Below are positions 36,204 to 44,465 of a DNA stretch of 64,000 bases, piece after piece. The DNA is from Methylobacterium sp. E-066 (lineage in GTDB: Bacteria; Pseudomonadota; Alphaproteobacteria; Rhizobiales; Beijerinckiaceae), in NCBI RefSeq assembly GCF_022829635.1, contig NZ_JAKSYO010000182.1, forward strand, positions 1-64,000, read 5' to 3'. The position numbers were made by a program, and so were the translations under genes. The notes below the pieces were generated by a model. It had not been told where the DNA came from. It ran no database searches and saw only the letters and a program-made list of their open reading frames with translations. The first letter of the stretch is position 1. Each line of letters starts with the position of its first letter.

Positions 36204-37022
36204 TCAGTTGGTCGGGCTCGGCGGGGTGAAGCTGTGCTGCCAGCTGCCGCCGGCATTGTCGCTCGCCGCGACCCGGAGCGGCTTGCCGTCCGGCTTGAAC
36301 GCGAAGTTGATCACCGGGTTCGACGAAATCGAGATGTCGCCCGTCATGGTGAAGACCGTCTTGTCGCCGGCCGAGACGGTGAGCTTATCGATATAGCGGG
36401 CCGGCGTGTAGTCGCGGGTGACCTGGTTCATCTGCATGCCCGAAAAGTTCGGGTGGCGGATCATCAGCGTCGCCTCCACGGGCTTGCCGGCTGCCGTCTC
36501 GGCGAACTTCACGCGCATGTCGCCCATGCCCTTCATGGCCTCCTCGTCGCTCATGCCCATCGGGGCCGAGCAGCCGCCGGAGGCCTTCACGAACTGCTTG
36601 GCCTCGTAGAGCTTGCCGTCCTGGGTCTCCACCACGGCGTGCATGTCGGTGTAGTTGTTGACCCGCACCCGCAGCTTCAGCTCCGCCGGGTCGGCGGCCG
36701 GCCCGAACTCGAACTTGGCCGCGTAGGGCGCCGGGTTGTCGTCGATCACCAGCGACACCGCCTTGATCCGGGACGGCTCGGGCATGGTCAGGGTGATCGG
36801 CACCAGGGCGGCGTCGAGCGCCCGGGCGGGGGCGTCGATCTTCACCAGGCTGTCGGTGGTCTCGATGGCGCGGTCGCCGAAGATCGACTTGGCGATCTCC
36901 TGCCAGCGCGCGGTCCGCTCCTGCTCGGTGTCGGAGGCGCCTGCGGCCAGGGCCGGACCCGCCAAGGCGGAGGTGGCGAGGATGAGGGCGAGCACTGCCG
37001 TGTGGGCGGTCTTGAGCGTCAT
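36204..37022 (-). CDS. Quinoprotein dehydrogenase-associated SoxYZ-like carrier
   Basis: A 272-residue secreted protein. A signal peptide is cleaved near ALAAGAS. A SoxY-like Ig domain (to about 155) ends in the carrier motif GGCSAP with Cys151. A SoxZ-like domain follows (about 165-265, VEATLMIRHPNFSGMQMNQV). In Sox systems this cysteine carries substrate; here the family is tied to PQQ dehydrogenases, where its cargo is unknown. The middle gene of the operon. Confidence 0.9.
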   Translation of the reverse strand: MTLKTAHTAVLALILATSALAGPALAAGASDTEQERTARWQEIAKSIFGDRAIETTDSLVKIDAPARALDAALVPITLTMPEPSRIKAVSLVIDDNPAPYAAKFEFGPAADPAELKLRVRVNNYTDMHAVVETQDGKLYEAKQFVKASGGCSAPMGMSDEEAMKGMGDMRVKFAETAAGKPVEATLMIRHPNFSGMQMNQVTRDYTPARYIDKLTVSAGDKTVFTMTGDISISSNPVINFAFKPDGKPLRVAASDNAGGSWQHSFTPPSPTN

Positions 37023-37064
37023 GGCGTTTCTCCCGATTGCTCTCAGTATGGCGTTTCTAAAAAA

Positions 37065-38036
37065 CTATTCCCACTCGAGTTCCTGGTAGGCCACGGTGAC
37101 GTTGCGGCCGTTATAGGTATCGAACAGGGCCCATTTGTCCCGCTGGTCCCGGGCGACGCCGGCCACGGCCTTGTCGATCGGGACATCCTTGGCGATCGCC
37201 GCGCGGGTGCCGTCGCGCAGCGCCGTCAGGTAGCCGGAGAGGTCGGCGAGCGCGGGGGCGAGATCGACCGAGACCGGCCCGTGGCCCGGCACCGCCCGGG
37301 TCGCGCCCATGCCTTTCAGCCGGTCGATCTCGGTGAGCCAGCCCCTGAGGCTGCCGTCGAGGGACGGGATCCGGTTCACGAACAGCAGGTCGGCGGGGAA
37401 CAGCAGGCCGCTGCCGGAATCGCGCATCGACAGGTCGCAGGTGGTATGGGCCGGCCCGTGTGCCGTGAAGGTCAGGCGGCGGTCGCCGAGGTCGATCTCG
37501 GCCGTGTCGGCGACGCTCATCGTCGGGTAGACCACCGGGCCGGTGCGATCCTCGCCGAGCATCTCGATCAGGCGCTGGCGGTAGAACTCGCCCCGGGCAC
37601 CCAGCGCCTCGGCGAGCTTGGCGTGGCCGATGAAGACCGGCTTGTCCTGCACGAAGGCCCCTGCCCCGAACACGTGGTCCGGGTGGACATGGGTCAGCAC
37701 CACATGGGTGATCGGCTTCGAGGTACGCTTGGTGATCTCGCCCCGCAGCCACTGCCCGTCCGCGAGGCTGCCGCCGGTCTCGGTGACGAGCACGCCGTCC
37801 CGGCCGATGAGGAAGCCGATATTGGCGATGGCGTCGGCATTGTCGGCGGTGGCGTCGGCGATCAGGCCCTGGCGCATAAAAATGCCCGGGCCGACCTCCT
37901 CCATCGTGAAGCTCTCGGCGGCGCGCCCCAGGCTCGGCAGACAGCACAGGCACAGGCCGGCGAACAGGGCGTGACGCCGCGACAGTGTGCGGCCCGCGGC
38001 GGCGGATTCGCCTGGATGGACGGCGGATGCCGTCAT
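37065..38036 (-). CDS. Quinoprotein relay system zinc metallohydrolase 2
   Basis: A 323-residue metallo-beta-lactamase-fold protein. The N-terminus has a twin-arginine-like signal (RTLSRRHALFAGLCLCCLPS). The zinc motif THVHPDH is at residues 115-121, with further ligands in FTAHGPAHTTCD and VPGHGP. It is the first gene of the operon with the SoxYZ-like and CXXCW proteins. The ATG at 38036 has GGGAGG upstream. The operon start faces the TetR gene across an inverted-repeat operator. Confidence 0.87.
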   Translation of the reverse strand: MTASAVHPGESAAAGRTLSRRHALFAGLCLCCLPSLGRAAESFTMEEVGPGIFMRQGLIADATADNADAIANIGFLIGRDGVLVTETGGSLADGQWLRGEITKRTSKPITHVVLTHVHPDHVFGAGAFVQDKPVFIGHAKLAEALGARGEFYRQRLIEMLGEDRTGPVVYPTMSVADTAEIDLGDRRLTFTAHGPAHTTCDLSMRDSGSGLLFPADLLFVNRIPSLDGSLRGWLTEIDRLKGMGATRAVPGHGPVSVDLAPALADLSGYLTALRDGTRAAIAKDVPIDKAVAGVARDQRDKWALFDTYNGRNVTVAYQELEWE

Positions 38037-38138
38037 GCCGGAACCTCCCTGTTTGGCGTCTCTCACACAAGGCCTGGTGGCCGGGTGTTCTCCCGCCGAG
38101 CACGACAGTGCAGCGGGCGATGTGTGAGGTGTTCTTAT

Positions 38139-38158
38139 TACCTACCATTAAGTAGGTA
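38139..38158. promoter_or_regulatory. Inverted-repeat operator between metallohydrolase and TetR genes
   Basis: TACCTAC and GTAGGTA are exact inverse complements separated by 6 bp, in an AT-rich 30-bp patch between two divergent genes. Size and symmetry fit a TetR-family dimer site. Probable targets are the TetR gene itself and the quinoprotein-accessory operon. Confidence 0.75.
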
Positions 38159-38245
38159 GATCTTTGCGCGGTCAAGTGGCAGATTGGCCGCCCGGCGCCG
38201 GGCGGTCACACGTTCGCGCGAGCCGAGAGAGACGATGTCCGAGCG

Positions 38246-38818
38246 ATGCGAGACACCCGCGCCGAGCTGCTGAGTCAGGCCGAGACCCTGGTCCGGGGGC
38301 GCGGCTATGCCGGGTTCAGCTACGCCGACCTCGCCGAGGCGGTGGGCATCCGCAAGGCGAGCATCCACCACCATTTCCCCACCAAGGTCGATCTCGGGGC
38401 GGCGCTGGTGGCGGCCTACGCGGCCCGCTACGACGCAGCCCTGGTAACGATCCGCGCCGCGGTGCCGGACGGCCCGGGCCGGATCGCTTCCTATGGACAG
38501 CTCTATCTCGGCGGCGTCGAGCAGGGGCTCGGCTGCCTGTGCGCGGCCCTCGCGATCGAGGGCGAGGCCCTGCCCGAGCGCCTGCGCGGCGACGTCGCGA
38601 CGTTCTTCGAGGGGCATCTCGCCTGGCTGGAGGCGGTGTTGCGCGAGGGCCAGGTGGACGGCAGCGTGCGGTCCGGTCCGGAGCCTGCGGTGCTCGCCCG
38701 CTACGTCATCGCCACCCTGGAGGGGGCGCTGCTGATGGAGCGGCTGTTCGCAAATCCGGCGGCGTTTTCGGGGACGCTGGCCGTGCTGGTCGACGGCCTC
38801 AGGCCGCAGACGCGATGA
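38246..38818 (+). CDS. TetR-family transcriptional regulator
   Basis: A 190-residue repressor. The helix-turn-helix is at residues 7-50 (ELLSQAETLVRGRGYAGFSY, ADLAEAVGIRKASIHHHFPT, KVDL). The ligand domain contains GLGCLCAALAIEGEALPE. It is divergent from the quinoprotein-accessory operon, with a perfect inverted repeat between, so it probably represses both. Its last 20 bp overlap the convergent queC gene. Confidence 0.92.
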   Translation: MRDTRAELLSQAETLVRGRGYAGFSYADLAEAVGIRKASIHHHFPTKVDLGAALVAAYAARYDAALVTIRAAVPDGPGRIASYGQLYLGGVEQGLGCLCAALAIEGEALPERLRGDVATFFEGHLAWLEAVLREGQVDGSVRSGPEPAVLARYVIATLEGALLMERLFANPAAFSGTLAVLVDGLRPQTR

Positions 38819-39524
38819 AGCGGGCAAACCCATCCGCCCGCAGCCGGCAGGCCGGGCAGGTGCCGCAGCCGTAGCCCCAGGCGTGGCGCGCCCCGCGCTC
38901 GCCGAGATAGCAGGTGTGGCTGTCCTCAATGATCAGCTCGACGAGCGGGCGCCCGCCCAGATCCTCCGCGAGGCCCCAGGTCTGCGCCTTGTCGAGCCAC
39001 ATCAGCGGCGTGTGCAGCACGAACCGGCGCTCCATGCCGAGATTCAGCGCGACCTGCAGCGCCTTGATCGTGTCGTCCCGGCAATCGGGATAGCCGGAAT
39101 AGTCGGTCTCGCACATGCCGCCGACCACGTGCCGGATGCCGCGCCGATAGGCGAGCGCCGCCGCGAAGGTCAGGAACACGAGGTTGCGGCCGGGCACGAA
39201 GGTGTTGGGCAGGCCCGATTCCTCGAACCCGATCTCGGCATCCCGGGTCAGCGCCGTCTCGGAGATTTTTCCCAAAGCGTCGAGCGCAACCGTGTGATCC
39301 TCGCCGAGGCGCGAGGCCCAGGCCGGGTCGATGCGGCCCATGCCGTCGCGCAGGACGGCCCGGCGTTCGAGCTCGACCCGGTGCCGCTGGCCGTAATCGA
39401 AGCCTAAGGTCTCGACATGGTCGAACCGGTCGAGCGCCCAGGCGAGGCAGGTGGCCGAATCCTGGCCGCCGGAAAACAGCACCAGCGCCGAGCGGTCGCC
39501 GATGATCGCAGCGTCAGTCGCCAT
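38799..39524 (-). CDS. queC: 7-cyano-7-deazaguanine synthase QueC
   Basis: A 241-residue ATP-dependent enzyme converting carboxy-deazaguanine to preQ0. The PP-loop LFSGGQDSATCLAWAL is near residues 16-31. Substrate loop ESGLPNTFVPGRNLVFLT and zinc cysteines in CYLGERGARHAWGYGCGTC plus PACR are present. The ATG at 39524 overlaps the end of queD by 11 bp. An upstream in-frame ATG at 39650 would lie inside queD. Confidence 0.95.
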   Translation of the reverse strand: MATDAAIIGDRSALVLFSGGQDSATCLAWALDRFDHVETLGFDYGQRHRVELERRAVLRDGMGRIDPAWASRLGEDHTVALDALGKISETALTRDAEIGFEESGLPNTFVPGRNLVFLTFAAALAYRRGIRHVVGGMCETDYSGYPDCRDDTIKALQVALNLGMERRFVLHTPLMWLDKAQTWGLAEDLGGRPLVELIIEDSHTCYLGERGARHAWGYGCGTCPACRLRADGFARFIASAA

Positions 39525-39873
39525 CGTACTCGGCCCAGGACATTGGCGTCTCCGCGACCCGCACCCGGGCGAGCCCCGGCAGGTCCGGCCGCAGCCGATG
39601 CCAGATCCAGGCCGCGATGTTCTCCGCGGTCGGGTTCTCCAGCCCCTCAATCTCGTTGAGGCAATGGTGGTCGAGCCGCTCCAGCAGCGGGCCGAAGATC
39701 TTTTCGATGTCGTAGAAGTCGATCACCCAGCCCGTATGCGGATCCACCGGCCCGGAGACGGTCAGCTCGACCCGGTAGGAATGCCCGTGCATCCGGTGGC
39801 AGCGATGCGTCGCGGGCACGTTCGGCAGCCGGTGGGCGGCCTCGAAGGTGAAGGCTTGGGTGATGTTCATCAT
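39514..39873 (-). CDS. queD: 6-carboxytetrahydropterin synthase QueD
   Basis: A 119-residue enzyme acting two steps before QueC. Zinc-binding histidines are in FEAAHRLP and HRMHGHSY; a cysteine (HRCHRMHG) and DHHCLNEI complete the active site. The length is normal. It is the first gene of queD-queC; queE is not in the window. The upstream gap holds a family A repeat. Confidence 0.95.
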   Translation of the reverse strand: MMNITQAFTFEAAHRLPNVPATHRCHRMHGHSYRVELTVSGPVDPHTGWVIDFYDIEKIFGPLLERLDHHCLNEIEGLENPTAENIAAWIWHRLRPDLPGLARVRVAETPMSWAEYDGD

Positions 39874-39900
39874 GTTCGTCGCAGCGATCCCACCCGCGCC

Positions 39901-40021
39901 CTCATCCTGAGGTGCCCGACGATCGAAGATCGACGGGCCTCGAAGGAGCCCTCCAGGGATCGCCGCGAATCCTGGAGCCCTCCTTCGAGGGCTCCGCTTC
40001 GCTGCGCCACCTCAGGATGAG
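39901..40021. repeat. Dispersed palindromic repeat, family A, copy 3
   Basis: Outer arms CTCATCCTGAG and CTCAGGATGAG and inner arms CTCGAAGGAGCCCTCCAG and CCTCCTTCGAGG are as in copy 2. It occupies the gap between the queD leader and the cobT stop. Confidence 0.85.
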
Positions 40022-40102
40022 GTGATCTGGTGGGAGGGACGCGGGATCGACGGATCCGTTATCGGTTCCGCCCGGTATAGCATCGAATCGTGGCCCGCGC
40101 GC

Positions 40103-41140
40103 CTACCCGGCGCTCTTGCCCGAAACCCCCGCCTGCGCGAAGGTCGCCATGCCGGTATGGCAGGCGAGCGCGCCCTTGAGCAGGCCGATCGCCATGGCGG
40201 CGCCCGAGCCCTCGCCGAGCCGCATCCCCAGCGCCAGCAGCGGCACGAGGCCGAGCCGCTCCAGCACCTCCGCGTGGACGCCCTCCGCCGAGACGTGGCC
40301 GGCCAGGCAATGGTCGAGGGCCGACGGGTCGGCGGCGTGGAGCAGCGCCGCCGCCGCGGTGGCGACGTAGCCGTCGATCACCACCGGGATGCGCTGCAGG
40401 CGCGCGGCCAGGATGGCCCCCGCCATGGCGGCGATCTCGCGGCCGCCGAGCCGGGCCAGCACCTGGAGCGGGTCGCCGAGATGGCCGGCATGGTAAGCCA
40501 GCGCCGCCTCCACGGCCGCCACCTTCCGGGCGAGGCCGTCCTGATCGACGCCGGTGCCCCGCCCGACCCAGTGAGCGGGCTCGCCGCCGAACAGGGCGGC
40601 ATAGAGGGCGGCTGCCACCGTGGTGTTGCCGATGCCCATCTCGCCGATGCCGAGGCAATCGGTGCCGGCGGCCACCGCCTCCATGCCGAACGCCATGGTC
40701 GCCACGGTGGCGCGCTCGTCGAGGGCCGGGCCCTCGGTGATGTCGCCGGTGGGCATGTCGAGGGCGAGGTCGAACACCTTGAAGCCGAGCCCGTAGGCCG
40801 CGCAGATCTGGTTGATCGCCGCCCCGCCGGCGGCGAAATTGTCGAGCATCTGGCGGTTGACCGCGTCCGGGAAGGCCGAGACGCCCTTGCGCGTCACCCC
40901 GTGGCTGCCGGCGAAGACGCAGACCAGCGGCCGGTCGAGGCTCGGCGGCGCCTTGCCCTGCCAGGCCGCCAGCCAGGACACGAGGTTTTCCAGCCGCCCC
41001 AGGGAGCCCGCCGGCTTGGTCAGGGTCGCGTCCCGGGCGGCGACCGCCTCCTGCGCGTCCCGGTCGGGGCCCGGCATCGCCTTGAGCAGGTTGCGGATAT
41101 CGTCGAACGGGCCGGGATCTGTTTGGGCGGCGTCGGTCAT
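40103..41140 (-). CDS. cobT: Nicotinate-nucleotide--dimethylbenzimidazole phosphoribosyltransferase CobT
   Basis: A 345-residue enzyme that activates dimethylbenzimidazole for the lower ligand of cobalamin. Family segments are TKPAGSLGRLENLVSWLAAW, VFAGSHGVTRKGVSAFP, GEMGIGNTTVAAAL and the C-terminal EGSGAAMAIGLLKGAL. ATG 41140 is used, with AGGAAA upstream. It is divergent from cobS with 132 bp between; no B12 riboswitch was recognised there. Confidence 0.95.
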   Translation of the reverse strand: MTDAAQTDPGPFDDIRNLLKAMPGPDRDAQEAVAARDATLTKPAGSLGRLENLVSWLAAWQGKAPPSLDRPLVCVFAGSHGVTRKGVSAFPDAVNRQMLDNFAAGGAAINQICAAYGLGFKVFDLALDMPTGDITEGPALDERATVATMAFGMEAVAAGTDCLGIGEMGIGNTTVAAALYAALFGGEPAHWVGRGTGVDQDGLARKVAAVEAALAYHAGHLGDPLQVLARLGGREIAAMAGAILAARLQRIPVVIDGYVATAAAALLHAADPSALDHCLAGHVSAEGVHAEVLERLGLVPLLALGMRLGEGSGAAMAIGLLKGALACHTGMATFAQAGVSGKSAG

Positions 41141-41272
41141 GGCGGCGATGATTTCCTGTGGGCGCCCGCGAACGGGGAGACGACGGCGTATCGGGGCGAC
41201 TATAGTGATCCTGCGCCGCCCGACCGTTCGCGATCGGCTCGCCCCGCCGGGGGCGGTGGGGGAGAGACCGCG

Positions 41273-42097
41273 ATGGACAGGCAGACCGGCGGGGAGGCCG
41301 ATTGGCCCGGGCGCGGCGCCCTCTACGACCTCGCCGGGTGCCTGCGGTTCTACTCCCGCCTGCCCGTGCCGCAACTGCCCGGTGAGCCGGACCCGCACCG
41401 GGTCCCCGATTTCACCGCCCTGCCCCGGATGCTGCCCCTCGCCGGCCTGATCCTCGCTCTCCCCGCCGCCCTGACGCTGACGGTGGGCTGGTGGATCGGG
41501 CTCGGCCCGTTCCTGGCCGCGACCCTGGCGGTGGCCGTGATGGTCCTGGCCACGGGTGCGCTCCACGAGGATGGCCTGGCCGATGTCGCCGACGGCTTCG
41601 GCGGCGGTGCCACCCTCGAGCGCCGCCTGGAGATCATGCGCGACAGCCGGATCGGCGCCTATGGCGGGGCGGCCCTGGTCCTGGCGCTGGCGCTGCGCAT
41701 CGGCGCGCTGGCGACCCTCCTCGACCGCACCGGCTACGCGGCCGCGACCGTGCTGATCCTGGTCGCCGCCCTGTCGCGGCTCGCGGCGCTCGCCCCGATG
41801 GTGCTGCTGCCGCCGGCCCGGCCCGGCGGCCTCTCCGCCGCGGTCGGCCGCCCGGACCGGGCGAGTCTCTGGGTCGCCCTCGGGATCGGTCTCGGGGTGG
41901 CGCTCGCCGGCGTGATCCTCGGCCTGCCGCTGCGCGGCGTCGCGCTGGCGATCCTGTGCGCCGGCCTCGCGGCGCTGGCCCTCACCCGGCTCGCCCGGCG
42001 CAAGATCGGCGGCCAGACCGGCGACGTGATCGGCGCCTGCCAGCAGGTGTCCGAGATCGCCGCGCTGCTGGCCCTGGTGGCGGCCTTGGCGGATTGA
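41273..42097 (+). CDS. cobS: Adenosylcobinamide-GDP ribazoletransferase (cobalamin synthase) CobS
   Basis: A 274-residue integral membrane enzyme joining adenosylcobinamide-GDP and alpha-ribazole. Conserved parts are LRFYSRLPVPQ, GALHEDGLADVADGFGGG (metal site), IMRDSRIGAYGG and the C-terminal GGQTGDVIGACQQVSE. GGGGGAGAG precedes ATG 41273. Together with divergent cobT it completes nucleotide loop assembly. Confidence 0.95.
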   Translation: MDRQTGGEADWPGRGALYDLAGCLRFYSRLPVPQLPGEPDPHRVPDFTALPRMLPLAGLILALPAALTLTVGWWIGLGPFLAATLAVAVMVLATGALHEDGLADVADGFGGGATLERRLEIMRDSRIGAYGGAALVLALALRIGALATLLDRTGYAAATVLILVAALSRLAALAPMVLLPPARPGGLSAAVGRPDRASLWVALGIGLGVALAGVILGLPLRGVALAILCAGLAALALTRLARRKIGGQTGDVIGACQQVSEIAALLALVAALAD

Positions 42098-42149
42098 TGT
42101 GGCATTCCGGGCCTTGATCGAGCCACGATCCCTCGGCCAAGGATCGGCG

Positions 42150-42362
42150 ATGTCGCCCGCGCCCAAACCCTCCTCCCCCTGCACTAAGGTTTGCGTCCTC
42201 GACGCCGCCAGCGGGCTCTGCCGCGGCTGCGGGCGCAGCCGCGACGAGATCGCCGCCTGGGGCGGGATGCCGGAGGCGACGCGCCGGACCATCATGGCCG
42301 GGCTTCAGGACCGGATGCGCGCGGCCGGTTTCGTGCCCCTGGAGGAGCCGCTGCCGTTATGA
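42150..42362 (+). CDS. DUF1289 small zinc-ribbon-like protein
   Basis: A 70-residue protein of the DUF1289 (Fe-S or zinc) family with cysteines in SPCTKVC, then LCRGCGRSRDEIAAWGGMPE. Its stop overlaps the next ATG (ATGA), so it is coupled to the retropepsin. Role unknown. Confidence 0.9.
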   Translation: MSPAPKPSSPCTKVCVLDAASGLCRGCGRSRDEIAAWGGMPEATRRTIMAGLQDRMRAAGFVPLEEPLPL

Positions 42363-43051
42363 TCTATCTCGGGCTCGCCGCCATCGCGCTGGTTACGGCC
42401 GTGCTGGTCTTGAGTGACGGCAGCGACAGCCTCGGCGGCGTGATCGAGCCCGACCACTTGGCCGCCCTCGCCTCCACCGGCGGCATCCTGGCCCTGGTGG
42501 TCGCCGGCTACTGGCGGCAATTCAGGTCCGCACTCGGCCCGAACCTGCGCGCGCTCTTCGCCTGGGCGCTGATCGGGCTCGCCCTGGTGATCGGCTACAG
42601 CTACCGCGACCGGTTCCAGGGCGTCGGCGCCCGGGTGCTCGGCGATCTCCGGCCCGGCTCGGCGGTGTCCGGGCCCGGCGGCACGGTGACGATCACCCGC
42701 CGGGCGGACGGCGATTTTCGGGTCGAGGCCGAGGTCAACGGTCGGGTGCAGCCGTTCCTGTTCGATACCGGGGCGAGCAGCGTCGTGCTGACCGCCGAGA
42801 ACGCCGCGGCCTTGGGGCTCACGCCGGCGCCGGCCGACTTCACCGCCCGGGTCGCCACCGCCAACGGCCTCGCCTATGCCGCGCCGATCCAGCTCGATGC
42901 GCTGCGCATCGGCACGATCACCGAGCGGCGGGTGAACGCCATGGTGGCGCGGCCCGGCTCGCTCGCCGGCAACCTGCTGGGCCAGACCTTCCTGACGCGC
43001 CTGTCCGCCTACGAGGTCCGGGGCGACCGGCTGATCCTGAGTCCGCCCTGA
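42359..43051 (+). CDS. Membrane retropepsin-like aspartic protease
   Basis: A 230-residue protein with two or three N-terminal membrane segments (about 1-20, 40-52, 65-82) and a periplasmic retropepsin domain. The single catalytic motif FDTGAS is at residues 135-140, so it must dimerise. The family (clan AA, TIGR02281-like) includes Rickettsia APRc. Target proteins are unknown. ATG overlaps the DUF1289 stop. Confidence 0.88.
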   Translation: MIYLGLAAIALVTAVLVLSDGSDSLGGVIEPDHLAALASTGGILALVVAGYWRQFRSALGPNLRALFAWALIGLALVIGYSYRDRFQGVGARVLGDLRPGSAVSGPGGTVTITRRADGDFRVEAEVNGRVQPFLFDTGASSVVLTAENAAALGLTPAPADFTARVATANGLAYAAPIQLDALRIGTITERRVNAMVARPGSLAGNLLGQTFLTRLSAYEVRGDRLILSPP

Positions 43052-43056
43052 GGCGT

Positions 43057-44073
43057 TCAGGCTGCCCGCGCCTCCGGCACTTCGCGCGAGACCGTCGCCA
43101 CCGCGTCCCGCAAGGTCTGGAGGCCGGCCTCTTGCCGCATCCCGTGGGTCGAGAGGTGGCGCCGGAAGGCGCGCGCGCCCGGCCGGCCGTTGAACAGCCC
43201 GAGCATGTGGCGGGTGATCGCGTGCAGGCGCTCGCCGCGCGCCAGGGCGGCGGCGACGTAAGGCTCGAACGCCTCGACGGCCGCGAAGGCGTCGGGCACC
43301 GGCGCGGCCACGCCGAACAGTTTTGGATCGACGCCGAGCAGCAGCGCCGGCTCGGTATAGGCGGCGCGGCCGACCATCACGCCGTCGACCTCGGCGAGGC
43401 GTTCTTGCGCGGATTCGAGATCGCGCAGGCCGCCATTGACCGCGACCGGCAGGGCGCCGAGCCGCCGCTTCAGCCGCGCGGCGCGGCCGTAATCGAGGGG
43501 CGGCACGTCGCGGTTCTCCTTGGGCGACAGGCCCTGGAGCCAGGCCTTGCGAGCGTGGACGATCAGCCCGTCCACCCCGGCGGCCACGACCGCGTCGGCG
43601 AGCGCGTCGAGGGCCACTTCGGGATCCTGGTCGTCAACGCCGATCCGGCATTTCACCGTCACCGGCACGGAGACGGCGGCCTTCAGCGCGGCCACGCAGT
43701 CGCCGACCAGGGCCGGCTCGCGCATCAAGCAGGCGCCGAACCGGCCGTCCTGCACCCGGTCCGACGGGCAGCCGACATTGAGGTTGATCTCCGCGTAGCC
43801 GAAATCCGCCGCGATCCGCGCGGCCTGCGCCAGCTCGCCCGGGTCCGATCCGCCGAGTTGCACCGCCACCGGGTGCTCCATCGCCGAGAAGCCGAGCAGC
43901 CGTTCGCGCGGCCCGTGCAGCACCGCGCCGGTGGTGACCATCTCGGTGTAGAGCCGCGCCCGCGCCGACAGGGTGCGATGGAAGGCGCGGCAATGCCGAT
44001 CCGTCCAGTCCATCATCGGGGCGACGGAGAACCGCCATCCCGGAAGTGCGCCGCCACTCTCAGCCGCCGTCAC
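43057..44073 (-). CDS. dusA: tRNA-dihydrouridine(20/20a) synthase DusA
   Basis: An FMN enzyme of about 338 residues that reduces uridine in the tRNA D-loop. It has FSVAPMMDWTDRHCRAFHR at the start, LNVGCPSDRVQDGRFGACLM with the catalytic Cys, KCRIGVDD, and IVHARKAWLQGLSPKENRDV. Length matches DusA when GTG 44073 is used; the frame stays open to 44226, which would add about 50 atypical residues. Confidence 0.92.
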   Translation of the reverse strand: MTAAESGGALPGWRFSVAPMMDWTDRHCRAFHRTLSARARLYTEMVTTGAVLHGPRERLLGFSAMEHPVAVQLGGSDPGELAQAARIAADFGYAEINLNVGCPSDRVQDGRFGACLMREPALVGDCVAALKAAVSVPVTVKCRIGVDDQDPEVALDALADAVVAAGVDGLIVHARKAWLQGLSPKENRDVPPLDYGRAARLKRRLGALPVAVNGGLRDLESAQERLAEVDGVMVGRAAYTEPALLLGVDPKLFGVAAPVPDAFAAVEAFEPYVAAALARGERLHAITRHMLGLFNGRPGARAFRRHLSTHGMRQEAGLQTLRDAVATVSREVPEARAA

Positions 44074-44465
44074 GTGTGCCAGATCCGTGTTGTCCGCGCT
44101 CCGCCCGCGTCGGGTGTCGTCCTGCGGGCCGGGCGGAGAGGCCGCTGATACCACGGCCCGGCGGCCCGCGAACAGCGCTACCCGCGGCCCTGTCGCCGAC
44201 CTCTTGGGAGTCGGGCGGTGCCGCACTGGCCCGCTCGAAGCGCGACGGTCAAGGCTTGGAAGATAAGTCCGGCCTGGATGCTCAAAATCTCAGTCTCGAC
44301 ACGTAAGAGTTGAACGATTCTAAGGTGATGCACCTGCCAATGTGTAGACCGATATGAAGTATCATATTACTTGATGGCGGAGGATGGGGTCTGTATAGTT
44401 TGTCGCATAAAAAACAAAAATCTACCGAGTTCAGATTTTATGAGCCGGGAAAGGGAATTTCATCA
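44074..44465. other. Intergenic region, AT-rich in its right half
   Basis: About 390 bp between divergent dusA and the chemoreceptor. From about 44270 the sequence is clearly AT-rich compared with its surroundings and includes a small inverted repeat AAGTA-TCATAT-TACTT (44357-44372). This is the promoter region of the chemoreceptor. No gene is seen. Confidence 0.5.

Noticed and set aside
34983..38159. A 1058-codon plus-strand frame across panB to the metallohydrolase
   Set aside because: It runs antisense through four recognised genes and a repeat; the product has no coherent domain.
41141..41272. Cobalamin riboswitch between cobT and cobS
   Set aside because: No B12-box-like sequence was recognised and the gap is short for this riboswitch.
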